A stretch of 64,000 bases of DNA from Pararge aegeria (taxonomy: Eukaryota; Arthropoda; Insecta; Lepidoptera; Nymphalidae): contig NC_053187.1 in the NCBI RefSeq assembly GCF_905163445.1, positions 7,874,001 through 7,938,000 of the forward strand. Direction: 5' to 3'. Shown here piece by piece: positions 1 through 9,632 of the stretch. The notes under the pieces are model-generated. The model worked only from the letters and a program-made list of their open reading frames with translations, did not search any database and was not told where the DNA came from. Numbering within the stretch: position 1 is the stretch's first letter; each line of letters opens with the position of its first letter. The position numbers and the translations under genes are program-made.

Positions 1-50
1 TAGATGGCGATGTGTGCTTTGTCGTAGTATATAAAAAAAAAAGTATATAA
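1..50 (+). repeat. 3' tail of SINE family 2
   Basis: The first bases match the end of the SINE copies at 2494-2746 and 52268-52495 (segment around ATGGCGATGTGTGCTTTGTC followed by an A/T-rich tail). Only the tail is inside the window. Confidence 0.6.
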
Positions 51-325
51 AACTTATTATATTGATTAACGCTATAATTCCATATAAGTTTTATATATTC
101 TGGTAATATGACTTTAAAGTTACATAGCGGCAGAGCAATGGGGTTATCAAAAGGTCATTAAAACTAGAACATGGGTGATTTCGTGCATTCAATGTATTAA
201 TGTATAGAAAAAAAAACTTTATTCTAGACCTAGACTATTTCATATTTACTAATCTACAAGCGGTATCTCACAAATTCGTCCGCACATCTTTTTATAAGTT
301 ACACAAAAATTGCCATTCCGTATGT

Positions 326-676
326 CTACATGATTCTTTGTAAGTAACTATTGTAAATATGTGCCATTTTGTTCGATGACTTTTTGCCATAATGAAGACT
401 CGCTTTTGCCACACTTTTACAAAGGATAAAAAAATGTCTTGCTGCTAATAGAAAAATATGAACTAAGTATAAAACTTCTTTATAGACAATATTCTTTACT
501 GATCTATAAGTAGGCGCCAAAACTACCAAGCTACTGGGTGAGCTTACGCGTGAGCAAGCTACGTAAAACTGCCCATTTGAGAAGCAGTTTTCTCTCAAGT
601 CTATTCCCGCAATTTCGAAAGTCTGTCCTTGAGACTTGTTTATAGTTATTGCTAAACATACTTTGAGGGGAAACTG
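326..676 (-). pseudogene. Helitron helicase C-terminal fragment
   Basis: Read on the minus strand, about 117 codons are open from 676 to the stop at 326. The first part carries the PIF1/RecD-like superfamily 1 helicase signature of Helitron Rep-helicases: AITINKSQGQTF, then GIDLRENCF and GQFYVACSRV, then a serine-rich stretch and KNIVYKEVL. A stop codon (677-679) lies directly upstream in frame, so everything N-terminal (Rep nuclease and helicase motifs I-IV) is missing. The last ~50 residues look like read-through into flanking DNA. This is a dead 3' fragment of a rolling-circle transposon lying upstream of, and antisense to, the Dld exons. It could also be a domesticated PIF1 exon, but the truncation argues against that. 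Confidence 0.8.
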
Positions 677-696
677 TTATCATTTGAATTCAAACG

Positions 697-746
697 GTTT
701 AAGTTATATCTTCCGAGTCCGATCACTCGGAAGATATAACTTAAAC
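697..746. repeat. Perfect 22-bp inverted repeat (hairpin)
   Basis: Arms 697-718 and 725-746 are exact reverse complements and are separated by 6 bases (CCGATC). The left arm begins GTTTAAGTTATATCTTCC. It begins about 20 bp from the truncated end of the Helitron helicase fragment. Confidence 0.85.
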
Positions 747-1083
747 TATAAAAATTAATTGATAAATGAAGAATTTTATACAAACTTTCATCCCCCATTC
801 AACCCTCTAAGGGTTGGAATTAGTTGGAATATTTATATTAATTAGTAATAGTAGTATTCAGTCCGATCCGCCAAGTCGTTAAAGCTGTGCGTTGATAGAT
901 CAGTCAGTCAGTCACCTTTGCCTTTAATATATGTATATAGATATAAAGACATGATCCCGTGGCTGCAGAAATTTTTGGACTTCTGATCAAAGAAACGCGA
1001 CAAGTAGTTTTGGCAGTCCTGTCTTGATAAACTGACCTTAATTTTTCTCAGTCTTTTATTAACTAAGTTATTTTATATCGCAG

Positions 1084-4000
1084 TTGGAGTGCGACGTGGT
1101 GCTAATTTCCATTGGCAGGCGGCCATACACACGGGACTTGGGGCTTGACAAAGTGGGCATTGCTCTGGACGACAGAGGCCGTGTCCCGGTTAACAACAAA
1201 TTCCAGACTACAATTCCCGGGTAGGTAAATACATAGCGTATACAATTATAGTAATGATTATATCATAAAGTTTTAGTAAGTCAACGTAAGTGAAATTCTA
1301 CATGTTTTTTTTTCAGAATATACGCGATCGGTGACGTAATCCACGGCCCCATGTTGGCTCACAAAGCGGAAGACGAAGGTATCGTTTGTGTTGAGGGTAT
1401 AAAGGTAAATAAACCTTTTTTTTATTCACGCTCGATCTAGTATTCTTTAGTCTGACTAACAGACAAACTGTCAATTAAAGTCATTGCGGTGGTGTAATCG
1501 GAAAGTAGTAATCGAAACATTTATCGTTTATACACCATCAGACCTCCCTGTCGCAACGGTGAGTGCTGTGAGTTTAAGAGGAGGAATTTTTTGTCTGGTC
1601 AGGTGGGAGGCTTCGGCCTTATTATGGTTAAGTACCACCCTGGCGAAAAAGACGTGCCGCTTGCGATTCAGTGTTTAGGTACGATGTCGCGTAGAAACCT
1701 ATTAAGGGTATGACTACCACACAGCACACTCCCTAACAGGTTATCCCGCTACCATCATAGACTGCATCATCACTTACCACCAAGTGAGATTGCAGTCAAG
1801 GGCTAACTTGCAGTGGAATAAAAAAAAATTAGAGCTTTCCTGTGCTTCAATATATTGTTTTGTTTTGCCCTTATTTTAATTTTCATTAACAAGTTGCAGC
1901 GTGCGCGAATTTCAAGTTCGATAAACCGATTGATTTCTGATTAACATTAAAACTGTGTGTGGTAAAAGCAGATCAGAATAAATTCAAATAAAATCAAAAT
2001 TCATTTATTTCAAGTAGGCCTAATAAGCACTTTTGTAACGTCAAGTCTGTCTGTTTGTAGTGACTCTACCATAGGTTCGGAAGGCAGATTCTACCGAGAA
2101 GAAGCCGGCAAGAAACTTAGCAGTTGCTCTTTTCCAATATCAACAATTTACATTTTAAATTTTAACATTCATTTTTCTATCTTGTGAGAGATGGAGACGG
2201 AGCCGGATGCTTCCAAGCAACCTTGTTATAACAGTTTGTCACCTCCTCTGCCTGTATCGTAGTAAGCGAACTTCCGTTACACGCTCCCCCTTACTACGCA
2301 GTGTCTATCCACTGAGATCACCAATCCGTCCATCCACCATAGTGATTATGGGCAATCCCTCACTTTAGGAAAGGCCTTTAGACCAACAGTGGACGGATGT
2401 CCACAAGAAACAGTTACGTATGTTAATCGAATTATTAAACGTAACTGAACCCTGTTACCACGGTTAACCAAATTCGATTTGGATTTTGTTTACTGACCGG
2501 TTGGCGCAGTGGGCAGCGACCCTGCTTTCCGAGTCAAGGCTGTGATTTCGATTCCCACAACTGGAAAATGTCTGTGTGATGAACTCGAATGTTTTTCAGT
2601 GTATGGGTGCTTATCTGTATATTAAAAGTATTTATGTATATTATTCATATAAAAATCGTCGCTCTTCTTGGTACCCATAACACAAGCCACGCTTTCTTTG
2701 TTGTTACATGGCGATGTGTGTATTGTCGTAGCATATTTATTATTTGTTTATATAACGTGTAAATGAAAACCGAAATAATACTTCAGAGACTTTAGAGGTA
2801 CATTATTTACTGTCTCTGAGACTTATCTGTGAAACCGAAACGGTATTGGTTTTTGAGTAAACTGTTGCCATAGTTTTTACTGAAAGCAATCAGATACAGC
2901 CCTAACATCACATGCAAAAGTAAAATCAAGTGACTCCTGTCACTCTATCATTACTCCGGTCACTTTGTTAGGGTAGCGTAGGCACTATGCCCGTGTCCGT
3001 CTTCTATCTTCAATAGGGTTGTCATAAGTAAACACTTAGAATGTTTTGAATAAGTTTGTATGGAAAAATAAATAAGCTTCTTTTAATATAATATTTTTAC
3101 AGGGTGATTCCTTATGAAATATACTTATGCGCCCTTCAACAGTAGTTCATAATTCCGTTACACGTAATATATTAATTATTTTGCTCACAAGACGGAATGG
3201 GTCCGCTAGTTATATTATAAATCTGAATAATCTACAACATTCTCAGTAGTCTGTTTTGTTTGTAGGGTATGCCTGTACACTTCAACTACGACGCCATTCC
3301 ATCCGTCATCTACACGTCCCCTGAAGTTGGTTGGGTTGGCAAATCGGAGGAGGATCTCAAAAAAGAGGCAAGTAATTTTGATTAATTTAGATACATCCTC
3401 TTGTTCTACCGTGTCGTTTATACAACGTGTAAACGAAAACCGAAATATAACTTCACAGGCTTTAGAGATACTCTAATAAATGTCTCTGTTTGATTTCGAG
3501 TAAAAAAGTGCCATAGTTTCTTCTGAAAGAAATCAGATACCGCCCTAACGTCACATGAAAAATTAAAATCAAGTGACTCCTGTCACTTTAATTATTATTA
3601 CTTCGGTCACTTTGTTAGCGTAGCGTAGGTACTATGCGCGTGTCCGTCTTCTATCTTCAATAGGGTTGTCATAAGTAAACACTTAGAATGTTTTGAATAA
3701 GTTTGTATGGAAAAATAAATATGCTTCTTTAGATTAAATATATATACAGGATGATTCCTTATGAAATATAATTATGCACCCTTCAACACTATTTCCTAAT
3801 TCGGTTACACGTTGTATAACGTTATAAAGTTGATATGATAGTGTTTGTTTTTATGTGCGTTTGAACGTGCGTGTTATGAGAAAATGAAGAGGTGTGTTAC
3901 GGATAAATGCACCATAGTTTCAATTTGACTGGAAAAATTACAAAAAAAAAACATCAAAATGATCAAAGTAGAATTTATTTTTGTCTGTTACCATCGGCTT

Positions 4001-6329
4001 GACATACCCCATGTTTTTAAATTGCTATATAGTAACATTACTTCAAATTATAATGGTAATGTTTTTTTTTTTTTTAGCTTTTAAAATATCACTTCCGGTG
4101 TAGGAAAACATCGTTAGGAAACCTGCCTCAGAGTTCTCAAAGGCGTAGAAAGTCTACCAATCCGCAATTTGTCAACGTGGTGGACTACGGCCTAAATTCA
4201 ATTCAATTTTGTTTCTGTTTTTCATATAAATGAGAAAAACAGAGCCACCATATATTTATCTGTGTAATATTTTTTTATTCTTTCGCAGGGTAGAGCATAC
4301 AAAGTGGGCAAATTCCCGTTCCTGGCGAACTCCCGAGCGAAGACCAACGGCGAGCCCGACGGCTTCGTCAAAGTGCTAGCTGACAAGACCACAGATGTCA
4401 TCCTCGGCACACACATTATTGGACCAGTGAGATTTGTTTTAATCTTAATTTATGTAATACTAAGCTAGTACTGATAATTTGTTGGTGGATAAATCCCAAA
4501 ACCTAAACAATTTTGAACTCAACTAACCTCGTAATACGTAGATGATCAGTAGAAGGAAAAAAATATTTTTTTAGTACAGCTATACCATAAATAACGAGAA
4601 ATATAACTGTAATTAAAAACGTGGGTTGCTTTTCAAGATACTTTTATGATGATTGTTCTTTAACCAATCAAATATTTTTGAATAAGGTCTTTACTGTACA
4701 GTTTTTAACTCTTGACGCTCAAACGACGGGGTGTTATAAGTTTGCCGTGACTGTTTTGACGTGACAATATGATATGACACAAATACGCATGAACGAAGAC
4801 ATGTTTCTGTGGCATCGTATTTCTCGAATGGACGAACCGATTTTGATTTGGCTTGTCTAGAAGGATACTATAACACTATGACAAATTTGAAATCCAATAC
4901 CTTTTTTTTAATAACCTCGTCAACATGAGCATCGAATGAAATGACTTCACTAATAGAATAATGTAGAATATATTAAAAGTCGTGGTTTTTTAAATGTTAA
5001 ATTTATATGTTAACATACAATGTTTTGACTTAGTAGCTTGATAATTGGAACCTATGGAACGCATATTCTCCCACCCACTCTAATTCTAGTAATCATTCTT
5101 TGCTACAGGGTGGCGGAGAATTGATCAACGAAGCAGTGCTCGCGCAAGAGTACGGTGCATCCGCTGAGGATGTTGCCAGAGTCTGTCACGCCCATCCCGT
5201 AAGTTTTTCTCTATATCTATTACTATTTGTATGGTGGTTGACATCTAAGGCTGGTTGCCCGCGAGAGCCACGATTGCTAAGAGTGGATTGGTAGATTTCA
5301 CACGCCTCTCAAAACATTATGAAGGCATACAGGTGCGAAGTTTTTCTTTACCGTTAAGTGGAAAGTATAGAACAGAATGGATTAGAATAGAATTATTAAT
5401 TAATTAGTAATTATTTGTTGGCATGGTTTTTTTTGCTCATACAATTATTTCTGTCCCTTTACATTCAGCTAATTAAATAGTATGCAAACATTTTTGAAAT
5501 TAAATTAATATCAATAAAATGTATTATTTTTTATTGTATGTTTCATAATAAAAAAATCTATAGGCGGGATTCTCCATACAAACGCATTCCTCTATTTCCT
5601 CCATTATTTTCTGCAATGTTCAGAGGAAATAAAGACATGAATACCAATAAGAAATGAAAGAAAGAAAGAGAAACCTAGATGCTATATTTCTTAACATTTT
5701 CATGCTAAGAATAATTGAATCTGCTTGAGAAAACAGGGGAATACGAAACTTCGATCTCGCCAAATTCTTATTGGTAAAATTGGTCTGAGGTGCAGCTGTC
5801 CCTGTCACACTGTACGGGGGAAGACAGGCTCAACGCCACAGCAATAGTTTTTTCAAATACATACCTATTCATAACATTTGTCGCAGCTATATCATCGTCT
5901 TAAAGCTAGAGATATGAATTGCTTAAAACACACATAACTCTGACAAGTTAGCGGTGGAAGGGCTGTCTCCTCGAATGGAAGGCCAAAATCCTAACCTCTA
6001 AGCCGAAGGCTATAACCATTTCCATGATTATTTATTTATTGATTTAATTCACAGATTGCAAATATATACCAATAAATATATACATATATATATTGGTATA
6101 TATTTGCATATATATATTGGTATATATTTGCAATGTTCAGAGGAAACAAAGACATGAATACCAATAAGAAATGAAAGAAAGAAAGAGAAACCTATATAGT
6201 CTATATGGTTATTTATACGATATGATTATGTTGATTAATTAAAACTATTTCGTTTCTTTGCAGACGTGCGCGGAAGCATTAAGAGAAGCTAACTTGGCCG
6301 CCTACAGTGGGAAACCAATAAACTTCTAA
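1084..6329 (+). CDS. Dld: Dihydrolipoamide dehydrogenase (E3), C-terminal half
   Basis: Six exons join in phase: 1084-1220, 1317-1404, 3266-3367, 4289-4426, 5109-5198 and 6264-6329 (stop TAA), giving 206 residues. Earlier exons lie left of the window. E3 is the FAD flavoprotein shared by pyruvate, 2-oxoglutarate and branched-chain dehydrogenase complexes and the glycine cleavage system in the mitochondrial matrix; it reoxidises dihydrolipoamide with NAD+. Visible family signatures are CDVVLISIGRRPYT at the end of the NAD domain, the FAD-binding IYAIGDVIHGPMLAHKAEDE, and the dimer-interface domain with VGKFPFLANSRAKTN and the catalytic His-Glu pair in CHAHPTCAE. The C terminus GKPINF is typical. 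The intron after 3367 starts with GC (AG|GCAAGT), all others with GT. I saw no canonical AATAAA close after the stop. Confidence 0.97.
1541..1826 (+). repeat. SINE family 1 (tRNA-derived), internally deleted
   Basis: The copy begins with a degenerate tRNA-like head (ACCTCCCTGTCGCAACGGTG), then jumps to the conserved body (GGGAGGCTTCGGCC, CGATGTCGCGTAGAAACC) and an A-rich end. It lies in Dld intron 2. Compare the fuller copy at 48826-49063. Confidence 0.65.
1985..2228 (-). repeat. 3' tail of a LINE (CR1/Jockey-like), minus orientation
   Basis: In reverse, the sequence runs from GCATCCGGCTCC through GAATCTGCCTTCCGAAC to GGCCTACTTGAAATAAATGA. The same segment occurs in plus orientation at 59338-59600 and in minus at 34846-35000. 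The end resembles the tail of the LINE in the ERAL1 intron (GGGCCTACTTGAATAAAGAT). No coding part is present. Confidence 0.6.
2494..2746 (+). repeat. SINE family 2 (tRNA-like head), full-length
   Basis: The head ACCGGTTGGCGCAGTGGGCA resembles a Pol III A box. GATTTCGATTCCCACAACTG resembles a B box. The body has the conserved TTTTTCAGTGT and ATGGCGATGTGTGTATTGTC blocks and an AT tail. Copies recur at 17285, 18397, 19060, 22637, 40197, 47465 and 52268. MITE copy 1 begins directly after its tail. Confidence 0.75.
2749..3171 (+). mobile_element. MITE family A, copy 1 (Dld intron 2)
   Basis: An approximately 423 bp element with terminal inverted repeats of the type TATAACGTGTAA...TTACACGTAATATA. 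It aligns over its whole length with 3418-3819, including a long near-identical core that contains GTGTCCGTCTTCTATCTTCA. No transposase is encoded. The direct-repeat pair brackets Dld exon 3. Confidence 0.8.
3368..3373 (+). other. Non-canonical GC splice donor
   Basis: The boundary is GAG|GCAAGT. The codon phase on both sides (KKE|GRAYKVG) fits only with cleavage here, so the intron 3368-4288 is GC-AG. The rest of the donor matches the consensus AG|GCAAGT that GC donors need. Confidence 0.9.
3418..3819 (+). mobile_element. MITE family A, copy 2 (Dld intron 3)
   Basis: This copy has 15-bp terminal inverted repeats TTATACAACGTGTAA (3418-3432) and TTACACGTTGTATAA (3805-3819), exact reverse complements. 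It is about 402 bp, non-coding and in the same orientation as copy 1. The outer TTA/TAA may include the target duplication. Confidence 0.85.
4085..4200 (+). repeat. SINE family 3 fragment
   Basis: It carries ACATCGTTAGGAAACCTGCC and AATCCGCAATTTGTCAACGT, then GTGGTGGACTACGGCCT. This is the same block order as 18600-18790 and 61590-61765. It sits in Dld intron 3. Confidence 0.55.
5611..5690 (+). repeat. 75-bp duplicated segment, copy 1
   Basis: A segment beginning GCAATGTTCAGAGGAAATAA matches 6131-6205 at nearly every base. Both copies lie in the last Dld intron. Confidence 0.75.
6060..6210 (+). repeat. TA-rich tandem repeat and second copy of the 75-bp segment
   Basis: At 6060-6130, ATATATATTGGTATATATTTGC is repeated and is partly self-complementary. 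The second copy of the 5611 segment follows, with an AAAGAAAG run, and ends about 55 bp before the last Dld exon. Confidence 0.65.
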
Positions 6330-7440
6330 ACTTAGAATTTATGTTAATAATTATGTGGTTGTACAAAATAATGTATGCGTCTCTCAATATCAGTCACGTA
6401 TCACCACTAAGGATCTTGTATGAATCTATTGTGAACGATTAATATTATCTATATATTAATTACTATAAAATGTGTGCTTTCATCAAAGTATTTGAATATC
6501 ATAATTTATTGTGTAATAGTTTTTACCATATTTGAATTTATTTTTTCATCCTTTATCTTTTGACTTTGTCATTCCGTCTCTTCCCAACTTAATGCAATAT
6601 TGTCGTGCATTTACTTGATGTAAATGTTGTGAATATTCGTGTATTTATTTTTTGTAAATAGTTTAACGAAATACATACCATTATGTTATGTTTATTATTT
6701 CGTTTTATTTTCCCTTCTAAAATATAGGCATTACATTTTTATCACACAAAAGTTTCAATTATGTGAGCTGAATTGGAAGCAAAAAGCTTTCCTTTTTTTA
6801 CTTGTGTACAACCAATCACCATACAAATTTTGTCTGGTGGGTGGCCAGGCACGGGGCTCGTTACCACAATACCGACAATACGTGCCGCCAAGCGATTAAT
6901 TGTTCCGATACGATGTCGTGTAAAACCGAATAGGGAGAATGATTTATAGCTGAATTAATGAATTGTTAACTATAAGAAAAGGTGAGATTTCATTGAAAGG
7001 CTAATTTGTAGTGGAATAAAAAAAGAATGAGAATTTTGTAATGAAAAATGCCTCTTGTCTAATTTTTCCTTGTCTTTGTTGTACCTATTAAGCGAGAAGT
7101 AAAAAAATTGTCTATCACACAACAAGATGAATGGTTAATAGGCGGATGAAGCTTCCAATTAAAAATAAAAGTCCATTAGGTTTATTATGAATGCTATTAT
7201 TTATTTTTCCTCTATCACATCCAAAACACAGACTTCAATGTATCCCTGAGCACTTTTTGATATTTTTTTGACAAAGTTGATGTTATATGATAGTCGTAGA
7301 TCGTCATTACTAGAAAACATTTTATACCGTCGACTTGGGAAAGTTTCATCTTTAACCATCAATTATTTGGCGATAACCCACGGTAAGTTATGAACCAATA
7401 ATTAACTAGTTCTATATCTAACCAGAATTCACTAATCTAT
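6330..7440. other. Dld 3' flank, no gene seen
   Basis: AT-rich sequence after the Dld stop. A truncated SINE family 1 body lies at about 6830-7030 (conserved CGATACGATGTCGTGTA block and AATAAAAAAAG end). No exon-like reading frame with splice sites was found. Confidence 0.5.
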
Positions 7441-7448
7441 GGTAGGTA

Positions 7449-7875
7449 TATACAGGGTGGCTGGTCAGGTGACGTCATAAAAAAAAATGTAGGTCCGGTA
7501 TGTTGTGGGGTACCCGAATCACCCCCAAAAAGTTAAAAATTTAACTTAAAAGTTTAACTTAAATTTTTTAACTTTAAATTGAAAATCTAAGTAATAATTC
7601 ACGGAACTTAAATTTTTACTTTAGCCCAACATTTTCATGACTTTCATCAAAGCTACGAAGCCGATTATTTTTTGCATAAAAGTATATCTCATGAGAATTC
7701 AATTGCAAAAAAAACTCTAAAAAAGTATTTTGCTTCTTTTTAAGATGGTCATGTCGAAATTCGTCAAAAAATCATAACTCCAAAACTATAAAAATCGCGG
7801 AATATACATGGGAGGTGCTTCGGATACCCCACAACATACTGGACCTTAATTTTTTTTATGACGTCAACTGTATAT
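7449..7875. mobile_element. MITE family B with TGACGTCA-tipped inverted repeats
   Basis: Arms of about 48 bp, starting TGACGTCATAAAAA at 7470 and ending with its complement at 7866, are near-perfect inverted repeats; both contain GGTATGTTGTGGGGTA-type sequence on one strand or the other. Outside the arms, ATATACAG at the left (7448-) and CTGTATAT at the right (7868-) extend the symmetry, interrupted by a 13-14 bp insert at the left. The interior (~300 bp) is non-coding. Confidence 0.8.
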
Positions 7876-8165
7876 TACCAATAAATGAACTATGTATTTT
7901 ACTTTGTAGCAGTTCGTAGTCCCATGGTCTCCGTTAACAGGGTCCGCGGAATTTTAATTAAATAAATAATCTCTTTAATTTTACAGGGGCTGACTTAAAG
8001 AAAAGTTATGTACGTGTAGCTGTGCGCTTATGAAGAAGCTATGTAATAGATTTCCAGTAATAACGATGCGTTACGACGAGTAAAATTATCTAATCGTATT
8101 AGTTAACATAAAATGCACACACTATGGCTTAACAGTTTGTCAATAGCTAAAAATAAATAACTTCA

Positions 8166-9632
8166 TTAACACGTTGGCTGCTGAAAACACAACGTTTGTG
8201 TTTGAAAACTACGTAACGCGTGTGCGGCTCGAACACGCTAGGCGTGTTAAAATAAATGTACCTACAAGGATGCGGCCGAACACGCTGGGCGTGTTTTTCC
8301 GGCGTTCTGCGAGTGCGGCAAACACAAACGCTGTGTTGTTTAAATATACTGTTAGAGCGGCCTTTACGCAACAAGTGTGTTATACGTTACCGCAAGTACG
8401 TTTTATTAAATATTAGTTAAACGTTAACGCAATTACGTTTTATTACATATTAGACAGTATACCTACTTAAAATTCGTTGTTTTGTGAGTTATCTAATCAT
8501 TATACATGAGTGTTTTTCTTAATAATTCCCATGCCATCGAGAGAATCGACCATCACACGTATAACTAACAAGTTCATATAAAAAACATGTTTTCGACCAA
8601 ATATTTGCAACAATAGTATAATACCATCGATCACTAAATAATACCCACCTAGATAATTGCATTGTTTTAAAATATTTTATAGGGACGCGAAATAGATATT
8701 GATATCGATATAGGATCGTCGTCCTATATTTTAGCATACTCTACAATGTTTTTCTGCAATAAAGGTATCCGCAACATAAGTTTGACGTCTATTTGTATAT
8801 TTTTTAATATTTGTACGCCTGAGTTCGCCTGCACTATTTTCATTGGTATCGGTATCGTCAATAATTTATTTTATAAATATCGGTTTGCATTCCATTATAC
8901 CGACAGAATTACAAAACGATGCATCCGCATCCTTATTTTTTCTTATCGTCTTAAATAAACGTTATCGGTGCGGCCAGCGGTACCAATAAACTACTCAGGA
9001 ATGAGTTACTATTGTTTCGAATTTAAAAGTAAATTTAACAATGGTTCTGTATATTTACTGGAAGGATTATTATATTTAAAATGCATATTATTTTAAAATT
9101 TGCTTCTTTGTCGGCAATCCGCATTCGTATGTAAGTAGGTATTTAATACTGTTTTTTTACTTATTTATTTATCATGATTCGTAAATGACATTCACAAGTT
9201 ACACACAGGTTGACGTTGCCGCGATTTTGAATATAGTAAAATAGTGTACCTACCAGATGTAAAGCCACTATATTTAAAGCTCTTTAGAAAATGATTATTT
9301 TTGAAAAAAAGAAAATCTGTGTTGACTACATTAAAGTTTTATTCTATTTTATCCAACAAAAAAATACAAATTGCTATTCAAATGCGACAAGTGTTGGGTT
9401 TTCATGTTGTTCAATAAATAAATGAGAAAATACGAGTGATGTAATAACACACCTGTTGCGTAAAGGCCGCATAGCTGTCGCGATAAGTTTAAACACGCCA
9501 GGCGTGTGGGGCCGCATGCTCGTAGCGCCTGTTTCGAATACGCTTCATCAGTGCTGAAAACACGCCTAGCGTGTAATCCTGCCGCACTCGTGTACCGTAT
9601 TTGTTAATGTTAGGCAGCAGTCAACGTGTTAA
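8166..9632. mobile_element. Non-autonomous piggyBac-like element, TTAA-flanked
   Basis: TTAA (8166-8169) and TTAA (9629-9632) flank a 1459 bp body. Its ends are CACGTTGGCTGCTG (left) and, read inwards from the right, CACGTTGACTGCTG: 13 of 14 bases match. TTAA target duplication is the hallmark of the piggyBac superfamily. Near both ends lie copies of a 16-bp near-palindrome (ACACGCTAGGCGTGTT at 8233 and 8280; variants at 9493 and 9557), likely transposase-binding sites. The ends also share GTTGCGTAAAGGCCGC in opposite orientation. The interior encodes no recognisable DDD transposase, only chance frames, so the element depends on a transposase from elsewhere. Confidence 0.85.

Noticed and set aside
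8174..8416. Overlapping open frames on both strands (8147-8374 and 8174-8416)
   Set aside because: They arise from the palindromic ends of the piggyBac-like element; no domain or codon bias.
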